Below are positions 37,190-55,560 of a DNA stretch of 64,000 nucleotides, piece after piece. The position numbers and the translations under genes are program-made. The notes under the pieces were generated by a model that had not been told where the DNA came from, ran no database searches, and saw nothing but the letters and a program-made list of their open reading frames with translations. This DNA comes from Sinonovacula constricta (lineage: Eukaryota; Mollusca; Bivalvia; Cardiida; Solecurtidae). The stretch's first letter is position 1. Every line of letters begins with the position of its first letter. The stretch spans positions 16,294,821-16,358,820 of the forward strand of contig CM017563.1 in assembly GCA_007844125.1 (NCBI GenBank), read 5' to 3'.

Positions 37190-37440
37190 GAACCTTTACC
37201 CTAACAACATGCCGCAATTAATATGGTGTTTCGTGTAACGTGACGTAACGTAAATCGTACGGTATGTTGTATCTAAGCGTACACCGTATCGAAGCGTAAC
37301 ATGTAGCTTTTCTATTGAAACGCATGTCGTGTATGGTAGCGAACCGTAACGAGTATGGTATTGTGTAAAATATGTACATGGTATCGTGCATCGAACGTAA
37401 TCTTACCGTACGTACATTGTATCTTATGACAACTGTATAC
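37190..37440. repeat. CGTAACG/CGTACGG-rich degenerate minisatellite
   Basis: Repeated words such as GACGTAACGTAA, GAAGCGTAAC and GAACCGTAACG. Lies directly before the long microsatellite, as the 28.9-kb array lies directly after one. Confidence 0.5.
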
Positions 37441-37491
37441 AGTTCTGGAATAATAACGGTTGGTATACAATACGACTAAAGTACGGTACAA

Positions 37492-37850
<359 letters not shown>

Positions 37851-37859
37851 AAGAAAGAA

Positions 37860-44720
<6,861 letters not shown>

Positions 44721-44724
44721 ATCA

Positions 44725-44945
44725 ATTACAGTACTGAAAATCATGAACTTGACAAACGGAACGGAGTGGAAATGGAAATGGAACGTTTTTCGTTTCCTGT
44801 TGAAACGGAAACGGAACGGAGTGGAAATGGAAATGCAACGGAGCGCTACAAACGCTTGAAACGGTGTAAACGGTATAAACGCTATAACCGGAGCGCTTGG
44901 AACGCTTGAAACGGTAGAAACGGAAAAATCGGAATGCTCGTAACG
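44725..44945. repeat. GGAAACG-rich minisatellite, copy 1
   Basis: Starts with TTACAGTACTGAAAATCATG and continues as degenerate GGAAATG/GGAACGG/GAAACGG units on the plus strand, including CGCTTGAAACGGTAGAAACGG. The purine-rich strand gives a Met/Glu-rich open frame that is repeat translation. Confidence 0.8.
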
Positions 44946-47900
44946 GTAGAGTTATTTTCACTACCGCTTCAAACGTTTCTAGGTCACCCGATTATTTATA
45001 GTAACATTTCAACCGTTTCTTGGTACGAAATAAATTTAAACGAACACAATAACTGGCTTCAATTTATCGACACAAACGCGCTTTTATATGTACTCTGCAG
45101 AAAGAAATAACAAATAAATTATTATCAAAAAATCGTATTTATCAAACTCGTACATTACAGTTCCGAAACCGCACGAGTTGTCCAAGTCATCGTGTACCGT
45201 TAAATCAGAAACTGCACTAAAAATCACTCCGCACGATAAAACATGCAATTTAACTACAATATTGCGTTTCTGTCGAAACTGATGTTTTAATTAATTCCAA
45301 TGAATAGCTTAACATCCGCTTTGGATCGACATTCTTAGTCTTCATTGTTTGGCATAGAAGATAGTGTGTACACAGCTGTCATTACACGTATGCGCGCGCA
45401 ATGTCGCAGCATTTCCCGAGTTTGAATTTTCGCTAATTACTTTGTAGATGCATGGTCCGTTCCCGGATCAACTACGCCTATCATTTTTGTGTGAACATAC
45501 TTGCTTAAAGTATTTTTCATTTACAAAGAATGCATTGCGTGGTACAAAATAAAGTTACTTAATGAAATTAAACCTCAACCAAAAGAAGGTAACACATCTC
45601 ATATAACACAAAAAACATAAAACAACTACACATAAAACAAACAAACAATGCTATGTATTATTGCAAGGTGTGACCCAATCAAGAACCAATAACATCCTCC
45701 CCGGCACACTGAGCCAATGACTAGTATGATCCTAAAATTCAAAGTCTGAATAACCATAGAATGCCAAATAGCGCACGTATACAATCATCGATTGACAGTT
45801 AAATGAAACAACCGTGATAAAAACTTACATCACGTCCATTTACATGATAAATATTAAAGACATAATAATCATTACCGCCATTAAATTCACCTGATCACAC
45901 ATGATCATCATCAGGATCCCATATTACTTATATAATCACCACTAATCATCATCAAAAGCAGCATCACCGGCATCACGATCTACATCATAATCGTCATGAG
46001 CATCAGCATCACCGTAACCGTTATTACCATTTACATTATAATCATAAACAGCACCGGTATCACCGTCATCATTATCAGCAGAAGCAGCAGTAGCACCGTC
46101 ATTTGCATCATCATTACTTTAGTTACAGGGGTATGGATATGTATTTTATTTTATCTTGCCTCTTTGTCAAGCAAAGTTTCTTCTGCTTCTAATCTTAATT
46201 GTTATATATCTTATAATGAACAATGTTGTAAATTTGGACAATAGTATCAATATTCCTATTTCTAAATGCATAGTTTCCATAATGCGCTGTTACATTTATA
46301 GGATTAATCGGAATTCGTGGACCGCGATTAAGAATCTGCATACAACTTTTGACTTTACTTGACTTGCAACTACTTGAATGAGGCCTGGCTACGGCTCATT
46401 TTCCCATTCATGGCTTGAATGTTCTATGCCAAAATGTGGTCTAATGGGGGCCCTACCGGGTACTTAATTTTTGTACCCATTTAAAGATAGAAATATATTA
46501 ATTTAAGATATATCGTTTTGTACATTGATATTATGTTTCTCCATGCGCGTGGGTAGGGTTCATACCATCAAAAAGTTCTACTCTAATTGAATCCCTAATT
46601 TTAAGACATGAGCGGACACCCCAACTAATTAAGCTAATTGGCAGTTTTATGACACCTTGTTTGATTAGTGGACAGGAAGTGTGACCGTGTTTTGGCGTCT
46701 TTTCCACTTCGCAAGAACACATGCATCCTCTATGCAGCTGTGTTTGAAAATGTCACCATATGGCAGTCGCGTGGTTTATGACCTTCACCTTTTAAAGAGC
46801 AATATGCATTGACTTACGCGAGGACAACAAAAAGGACAAAACACTAAGGTGCACGATATCTTTTTTGGCTCAAAAGGACCTAACGCTATATTTAGTAGTA
46901 CCCACAATGGTGCACCCTTTCCCCACCCACTATTTTTTAGTTTAAGAAGAGGAAACGTGGATGTGGAGATTGGGTATTTCTTAAAGTAAATACTACATTA
47001 CTTGTCGTTTATTTTTGTAAATAATGTTATCAAGAGAAGACACATCAAGGAACACAGTCTAATGTATATTTTCATCTCGTGTTTATTGCAAATGTATTAT
47101 TTCAATAGCTCGCCTATTCTTTTGTAGTTAATCCATACCTTAAATATAAATAATACCTTTATAAAAGTGTTTATGATCATTCAATGGACTAAAAAGCTTT
47201 TGTAAGGACATTTATACAAGTAAAAACATGCGCAGTCTGAAATATTACTACATAGTACAGTTTCCTCCCTCCACTCTCATTCCTTTAGAACTTATATTTA
47301 TGCCGTGAAGGTAAATCGTCAATAACGTTGCATATTTTTTCATGGCACACACCGTTCACGCGTACTTACCATTTTTAATCCCTTAACAGTACCCAGCGTT
47401 CACACCCTCTCTCTCTTCTAAATGGCAGCTTGAAGACAAGTATCGATCGATATCATGTTGCACAGTATTGAGAGAAATAATAGGTCGGTCAATTTGAAAC
47501 AAAAAATTCTTTTCGGCGACTTCAAATGATAGTGACCGGCGATTGTTTCCCAGAATATTCTTTGATGTTGCAGTGTTAGCCAGAGAGCCCTCCTCTCCAG
47601 AAAGAAATTATACCGCATCTAATGATTTATTTGTTCACCGCATTTATTTGTTACAACCTTGGAGAAATTAAAATCACATTGATATAATTAGCGACTTCAT
47701 GTTATAAGTGCGTGAATAATATTGTTAACAGCCGTTAATTGGCGCTAATATGTGCCGACCGAAAACACAACAACACACACTTGTTTCTAAGGAAGTTTGT
47801 TTGTTCTATGAGACTTTATGTATGTGCCTGTTTTTTGACAAAACAACATGCTCATGTTTATATGAGATAATCATTTTAACCATGAAATGTGACTGTAGTG

Positions 47901-48585
47901 AGTAATACTTATCTAAAATTATTGAATATTACATGTTGCTATCAGCGAGACGTTAAATCTAAAGTCCGCCATATAACAAATATCGGAAAGGGGCAAACAT
48001 TCGCCTTTTTATTTTGGCAGTGGGGATGGGGGTAAACGCTGGGCCTTTTTATTTGAAGGACCTTTTTATTTGAAGGGGAGAGGGGGTGGCAAACGTCCGG
48101 TCTGCACTTATAGGGGTGGGTGGCAAACGTCCGGGGGCAAGTTTTAAAAAAAAAATGTGTGTGATATCGTCTTATTTTAAGGTCGGATCACCATTACGCT
48201 TTTTTGCGGATTAACACGTCACAGAGAAGTAACATTTTAGGATATTGGGTGTGTGTGGACCATATTTGAAAGTTATTTCTTGTTTGTTTATTCCGGGATA
48301 TGACGTCTGGCGAAGACAAGTAGGTAGGCATCTTCTCAATACTGCACTCCCTGAATTTTGAGGATTATTTGCAGGTGCTGGTTGTTTAGGGTATTTTTTG
48401 TCTGCAATTTCCCTCCGGGTGGCTGACATTGATATATCCTCGTCGCAAACAATCTACTGCCGATTCCTTTATATGTGGTGGAAGACTTTTGCCTCTTCCT
48501 ATAATGTTTACTTCTTTCGTCATTTTGCAAACACACCGGAAGTACTTTACCTTTAGAAATTTATTAAACGAAATTTTTAATCAAA
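44946..48585. other. Sequence between the GGAAACG minisatellites
   Basis: No recognised gene. 45,955-46,110 is a cryptic CAT/ATC trinucleotide region. 47,990-48,135 holds a degenerate repeat (GGCAAACGTCCGG twice, CCTTTTTATTTGAAGG twice). Open frames at 45,996-46,244 and elsewhere follow low-complexity composition. Confidence 0.4.
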
Positions 48586-48815
48586 ATCGGAACGGAGCGA
48601 AATGGAACGCTTGAAACGGTAGAAACGGAAGAAACGATAGAAACGCTGGAAGCGTTTGAAATGCAGCGCTGGAAGCGAATAAAACGAAACGGAAACGCAA
48701 CGGAAGCGGAATGGAAACGGAGCGGCAAACGCTTCCAACTGAAATGGAAACGAAACGGAGTGGAAACGGGAAAATTGTCAATTTCGTGATTTTCAGTACT
48801 GTAATCTATATGAAT
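48586..48815. repeat. GGAAACG-rich minisatellite, copy 2
   Basis: Same unit type on the same strand as copy 1 (CGCTTGAAACGGTAGAAACGG is shared). Its end (GTGATTTTCAGTACTGTAAT, 48,786-48,805) is the reverse complement of the start of copy 1. Confidence 0.8.
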
Positions 48816-48825
48816 ATGCTGTACA

Positions 48826-49830
48826 ATGGTAAAAATAAAAAACACTACTCGCATTATTAGCTCAAATCCATCTTATAAAAAACGTAAACGACAGTTTCGG
48901 TGCAAAGATTTTATCTCAGACTTGCAATATATCAAACTAATTATTGGTACCAAGAAAGAGCCCCTTGAACTAGATATCAACCAATTATACGACCAATTTG
49001 AAAAAGATATCGTGTCATTAATCGACATACATGAGCCGCTAAAACAGGATCATATAAAGCAAAACCAGTTACTATACATAAACAGAGACCTCCGTAATGT
49101 CATAATAAAAATGGCATTCGAGAAAGTGTTTTACTGAACGATGTGAAGGTGGGAGTACGTGTACAAATTAACGTGCACAATTTAACCTTAGTAGTAAAAA
49201 ATCTACTGGAAATCTACAGAAAACCGTTCTAACTGATAAGACAATTTTTAATACCGAAGTAGCAAACAGTTTTAATTCCTAGTTTTTAAACATGGCAAAA
49301 GATAATAGGAACACCCGTTATTTCATCCCGCGACACACCAAATCTTATAAAAATCAGAGAGAGACATATCACAAAAAACGCATTTAATTTTTCGACAGTA
49401 AACGAGGTCTCTGTCCGTAAAATATTTAAAATTCAAAAGGCTGACCGGTGTTGAGAAACTATCGTGAAAACTATTACAATTTCGGGCACTTATCTCATTT
49501 GTTCTAGTACAATTCAATCTGGCGTTTCCCCCAAAATGCTCAAAGTAGCACAAGTAATCCCTTTGTGGGTCGGCGTTTTACTTCCATTTCATATGACAGT
49601 AAAAAACTGTATAGATCCAGTAGCATATAGTGTCAATACTGTTTGTTTAAGTGCCTTAACATGTACACGCGTTTAGCTCCAATACTTGCATTTTGATCTC
49701 TACCCGTTGTTTAACAAATTGATTGTTGGCGCCGATACGTTTTTGCTTGCCACCTTCGATAGTGACCAAGTTAACCAACACATTCTCACTCATTTTAAAC
49801 GTTTAACTACTCAAAAGAGACGTAAATAGC
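48826..49830 (+). mobile_element. LINE relic, plus strand
   Basis: 48,826-49,137 encodes a linker-type region (DIVSLIDIHEPLKQDHIKQN, RDLRNVIIKMAFEK). 49,464-49,676 encodes VSPKMLKVAQVIPLW, matching the reverse-transcriptase strand before the NYRP motif. Near 49,720-49,830 IVGADTFLLATFDSDQ may be a degraded YADD region. Heavily mutated; limits approximate. Confidence 0.5.
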
Positions 49831-50439
49831 TGCGCGTTGTGTTTATCTGTGATATAAAAATCAATATCCTGAATGGACTGTTCAAAATATATCTTGTTAC
49901 GTCAAATTGTCTTTCTGCAAACTGACACATCAAACACACAAACCATTATATTATAAGTAGTTTCTAAAATTTAAAAATTTGGAAGACTGTATTAATTATA
50001 GTTATTTTAATTCTTCTTGTCATAGTCAATAACATAATTTATTTCATTGTATTATTCTGTGTAAACTGACGTGCATTGTCTGAACAGAATCATTGCTAAG
50101 GTTTAATGTAACAGGGAGCGAGCTAAGATTAAGGGAGGTCTTTCAGCTGACTTGCGGTGCGACACTGGTTTTATCTGGACATCCGTATTCGGACTTCCCG
50201 TGAAATAATCATATGGAAATCGCCTATATGACAAGATTGTGTCGTAGCATAAAGCAACTTTGTATCCATAATACAACAAAACGAGACAAGTTCAGTGGCT
50301 AATCAGCAAATAGCATGGATGTGAAAACAATCGATAAAAACTGGCTCCTGAATGCCTGGGTGCTATCAGTCATTGTCACCTTAAAAACTCGATAAAACAT
50401 ACTGCTAAATATAAATGGTCAGTAAATATGTAACTAGAA
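49831..50439. other. Intergenic sequence
   Basis: Nothing recognised. Confidence 0.4.
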
Positions 50440-51552
50440 CTATCGCTGAATGCGATTCATACCCCCACCAATGTCCTTGACAAAGTTGGTACAAGGGTAA
50501 GATGGGTACTGCACATTGCCCAGTTATGGTGAACATTTGAGTCAAGTTTGAAGAAAAGCCTTCCATTAGTATAAAATTTATAGAGCGGACCTGACATATT
50601 AAAAGACTTAGAAAGGGCATAACTTTGTTAAAATGCAATACAGAGTTATGACACTTGACCTGCATATCTTGTGATACGTCATATATCTTTTAAGTTTCAA
50701 GCAAAGACCTGTGCTAATTTCAGAAATATTCAAGTACATGTTAAAATTTAAGAACATTTTCTAAGTCAATTTTGACCTTCAAGTGTGACCTTGACCTTAA
50801 GCCGGCACAAAGGTAACATGGGTTCTGCACATAACCTTGTTGAGTTGAACATTTGAGTAAAGTTTGAAGAAAATTCTTCCATTAGTATAGGATTTATAGA
50901 GCGTACACGACATATTGTCTAATACTTGAATGTATGTAAATTTGAAGACTTAAAAGGGGCATAACTTTGTCAAAATTGAATACAGAGTTATGAAACCTGA
51001 CCTGCATATCCTAATTGTGACACTTCATATATAATTTAAGTTTAAAGCAAATACTTTTTCTAGTTTCAGAAATATTCAAATACATGTTTAAATTTAAGAA
51101 TATTTTCTAAGTCAATTTTTGACCTTCAAGTGTGACATTGACCTTAAGCCGACAAAACAGTAACATGATTCTGCACATCCCCTTGTTGAGGTGAACATTT
51201 GAGCCAAGATTAAAGAAAATCTTTCAATTAGTGTAGGACTTACAGAGCGGAAACGACATATTGTCTAATATTTGATTGTTTGATATTTGACCTTTAATTG
51301 TGACCTTGACCTTGAGCTGACACATGGGCAAAATGGGTTCTGCACATCCCCTTGTTGAGGTGAACATTTCAGCCAAGTCTGAAGAAAATCCTTCAACTGG
51401 TATAGGATTTATAGAGCGGACACGATAATGGAGACGGACGGACGAACGGACCGACCGACCGACGGACGGACGGACGGAGGGACGGACAAAGCGAATCCAT
51501 TATAGCCCCCCCCCCCCCCCACACACACACACATTTTGTGGTGGGGGTATAA
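50440..51552. repeat. Satellite-like tandem repeat with GGAC tail and inverted ends
   Basis: Repeating units of about 325-345 bp share TTCTGCACAT, GAACATTTGAG, GGATTTATAGAGCG and GACCTTCAAGTGTGACCTTG; starts fall near 50,486, 50,810, 51,155 and, shortened, 51,325. The array ends in (GGAC)n (51,431-51,487), a poly-C run and (AC)n, then TTTGTGGTGGGGGTATAAT, the reverse complement of TCATACCCCCACCAA at the left edge. This kind of repeat is common in bivalve genomes (from memory). Confidence 0.8.
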
Positions 51553-53699
51553 TAAAGAAAGAGCAATCATTACTGTCTATCCGAGTCTATCAGTCAGTTA
51601 AGAACTTACACTATGCTAAGGTTGTACAAGATAAATCAATTGCAGGTATGACGAATACCCCGCACCAAGTTAACAAATTGCTATCATATTATGAAAGTGT
51701 GTGACGTAACGGGGCTCCATAGTAGAACGCAACGTCGTCCTATGATTACGATTTTGTTTGTGAAAGGTACATTTCACAATCTAACAACAGTGAGGCGTGA
51801 ATACCTCTCTCTAACGCGTCCAAATCTACTCTCCTCTCCCTAGCTCATCTCAATTCCTTCTTTTTCTCCCATTCTGTGCGCGTAATATATATAACCAAAA
51901 CTATTTTTTGAAAATCGTGTCATTAATCCAGTGCACAATTTACGCTTCCAGCCTATATTTTGACGTCTGCGCTAATCAATGTCTTGAATTGTGCCTCTGT
52001 ATGATCATTCTACTAGCTTTCCGGGCGTCATAGTATATTTCCTTGTTTTGATTATTAATCATGTTATTCTTTGTCCTACTTTAAGTTAACCTTTCGTACT
52101 TAGCTGAATTTAACGGCACGATGTTTCTAACCACTTATTATTTAACTAATTATTATTTAACTGAAAAATACTAACACATTATTATTTACTTGAAAAATAA
52201 TTAATGTGATAATATTACATGACAACTGCATAAATAGACAGGGAGCCCTATGGTATCGAGCCACTGATTAAGTAAATGTATGAGAATACTACTTTATTAA
52301 TCATTTAAGGATACATCACTATTTAATTTGAAGTAGGCAGTCTAGTAGTCTATTTACCATTTTCATAACCATAACAGTACAGGCTGTAAGAAACACTGAA
52401 CAATATTGTAATTTAAAATTAGAGGTTATGCAATTGCCTCTAACATTTTTTTTGTAATAACGTGTGAAAATACGGTGTGTAAACATAGTGCTTAGTGGAA
52501 ATCCAAGGAATCGTTATGTCAATGGACAATTACAATTTCATCACTTTTAAATAATTAATGCGGAAGAAAAGTGAGCATTATAGCATCACTATAAGTCCTT
52601 CTTCATATGTCTAGAGATTAAAATATCATTTGATTTTAATGATTTTATTTTAGTTATTCGCATGCTCGTTTTCTCGCTTTAATGACATCAAATTTATTTC
52701 AAGATAAAGCTTTTACTGAAATGTTGTTGCCTAGAGCATTGTTGTGGAAAATACTTCTCTTTCTTAAAATGTGTTATAATGGCATAAGCAGAAAGAAAAA
52801 AAAACTTTGTACATGCTAATTTATACATCCCACTTAAAAGCGTCATGCTACTTTTTTCACAATTGCACTTACGCTTTAGTAAAGTCATTCATCTTTTGAT
52901 TAATTCATAGGTTGACACAGTTTAATCTAGAGGCATCACCAAACGTAAACGTTTATTTTTATTTTTAAATTTCCATTTATATCAGCCTTAAATTAGCAGG
53001 TTATTTTTTACCTTAAAAAAACACACAAAGACCCTCATTGTATATGCGTTCACGTTCCCAGTAAGTTTTTAATTAAAAAAGAAAACAGTAAACAAACAAA
53101 ACAACAACAAAAACATAGGAAGACAGTATCTCTTATCGATTTTGATAAAACAGTATAAGAACACGATTTACTCAATAGTAGTTTTACAGATGATGCAACC
53201 TCGAGAAATAATTAAAGAACAAACAATATATGGGATGGCGTAATTTGCAGGGAAAAGGTATACATCGCGGCGTGTTTAGGAGGTAACCGAAAGATAAACT
53301 TGACATTATGACTATAGCTCGTGTCTGTTTAAGGAGGAATTCGCGACAATAGATATATACTATCAGAATGTGATGCCATTTTGCGACGACTGAGTAAAGA
53401 AAACGACTGCGGCTTATTTTGGAGCATCCTTTTCAGCTACATATGTCATTTGTATATATGATGATACTTGGTAATTCAACATAAAGATTTTATGTGCATA
53501 GGAGATAGCATAGGTAAACATAAATATATACTATATACAATATCTCATTATATTTCATTATATTGTTATTATTTTAAAGTGAACTATTAAGGGTTGTTAG
53601 AAATAAGCACTGTGAACAACATGCATACGCGTGAAATACAACGAAGGGAAATATTTATTTAATTGATATTCAAATCGCATTATTTCATAATATATTTAA
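51553..53699. other. AT-rich intergenic sequence
   Basis: No supported gene or repeat. Confidence 0.4.
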
Positions 53700-55560
53700 G
53701 TTAACTTGGCCTAGCTAGAATTATTGAATTGATATGGTGTTTGTTTTAAAACTTTTTCTATATGTCTGTTGTAATTATTGTTGCTATACAACCAAGTGCA
53801 ATACACTAACGTGTTTTGACGTATAGTGTTAAGAGAAATTAAATATAGTCATTTGAGTCCAGTATAATTCTGTGTTATGGTTTAAAAGTTTTCACGACAC
53901 AGCCTTACTGTTGTAGATACATCTGTATCAGTTACATGCTTTTCAGGTGCGACATTTACATAATAACGGATGCATGTTCATGTAGTATAACATTCGTGTT
54001 TATAACTTATAAGCGATGTATGCTGAATGCGTAAATACTATTTGTACTACGTGATCATAAAGTGCACATGTATTTGCTCACTTCAACTCCTAAATATGTT
54101 TTGGACAGTAGTCCTAACGTCTAGGTAGCACAGGCCAATACGAACACTCATTAACTAAGAAAACATAAGCGCATTGTTTATTCTAATTCCAGTTGAAGTC
54201 TACTCCACTTCTCACCAACATTTAAATAATGATACACTCTAAATCGGTAAAATCTTTAATCGGAAGAAGACAGAAATGAATTTACCAAGATTGGTTACTG
54301 TTAACTTACGTTTGTTAATTTAAAACAAATGTATAATTAATTCTATAGAACTGAATTGAATAAGTTGACCAATATCGATAAATAGCAATTTCAAATATAC
54401 CTTTGAACACTTTACTTATGTTTGTTTTATTGACAAAGGTTAATTAAAAAAATCATGGACGTTATCTGTCTCATTGTTTGATACGTAAAGCTGTCATAAT
54501 CTTTGTTATTGGAACAATATTTGAATCAACTTATAAGTCTGCAATTACTGTATAGAGAAATGCTACCGTTTTGAGGTTTATTCTCCTAAAAAAACACTAG
54601 TTGTAATTAAATTATTATCTAGCTTAATCAGATTTAACCTCTTTATAAAATATTAATATTGTTTTGTTTAATTTATCCTATACATGTTTTAAGTGGCGGA
54701 AAAAAGAAACAGAAGTGATTTTCAGACAAATTAGACCTTCTTAACCACTCATGAAAAGCAACCGAAATTATATAATGAATTAAACAACCTAAATAAAATA
54801 AAAACTCTTAAATATATTTTTTTCAAAGTTTCTATGCATCAAGCCTTTGTCATTTCTCCAGAATTTTCATGCAGTTCTGCTCCTCTACCTAACTCCCATA
54901 CATGTATGTCCTTTCACTATCCGATTTGCCAATTTGAATTTCTATCTCGTCAACAAACCGATATCTTCCGTCCAATGTTTGTTCACCACCTGAGAAACAA
55001 TTTTGATTAACATTTTTGTAGTAGAGTATAGGCATCATAACCGATTCTGGATGATCTTTGACCTTATTGCCGCCAACATCCGCAAAGAGTAAGTCCACGT
55101 CATTGCAAATATTTAACGAAAACAAGTTCAATGTCGTTTATTGTCATTGATAGAGACACAGACACAGACACATATAGAACAATGGCAGTGAAATAGGAAT
55201 ACGCACAGGACAATGTTGATTAGGTGACATGTTTCGTTTCTGTAATTCAAAAGCTTCTAATAATTCTACCTCATCATCACCTCCTTGTTTTCTTAGCTCA
55301 CCTAGGAAACGAGGACTTGTAAATATAACTAAATGACTAAATATATATTGTTTAAAAGTGCCCAGCACGTTATTTTAGTTTCTTTACGAAACGGAATACA
55401 GAACAATTACGAAAGATAGCTGACTGGTTGTATGATAAACTACTTGGCGACTCACATGCTCCCTTTGGTAACCAGAACAGCACATTCATCCACATTAAGT
55501 ACAATACACATACCCATTCAAAGATGTTTAATCAACATGTAAACTAGAATGAGAATTTTA
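53700..55560 (-). repeat. Inverted partial copy of the HSPA12-like 3' region
   Basis: Reverse complement of 24,330-27,060 with moderate divergence and about 900 bp missing. It preserves intron end, start of the terminal exon, 3' UTR and downstream DNA in order. Confidence 0.85.
55188..55316 (-). pseudogene. HSPA12-like terminal-exon fragment
   Basis: The minus strand encodes GELRKQGGDDEVELLEAFEL and RNMSPNQHCPVRIPIS, paralogous to the first ~45 residues of the exon at 24,555. The acceptor equivalent ACAAG has lost one G relative to ACAGG, shifting the frame. After PVRIPIS the sequence jumps to 3'-UTR-equivalent DNA, so the adenosine motif, the C-terminal domain and the stop are gone. A short open frame at 54,889-55,131 corresponds to 3' UTR of the intact gene and is not a gene. 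Confidence 0.85.

Noticed and set aside
45955..46244. Ile/Thr/Ser-rich frame
   Set aside because: Driven by a cryptic CAT/ATC repeat.
54889..55131. 80-codon minus-strand frame
   Set aside because: Corresponds to the 3' UTR and downstream DNA of the intact HSPA12-like gene at 25.6-25.9 kb, where the frame is not conserved.
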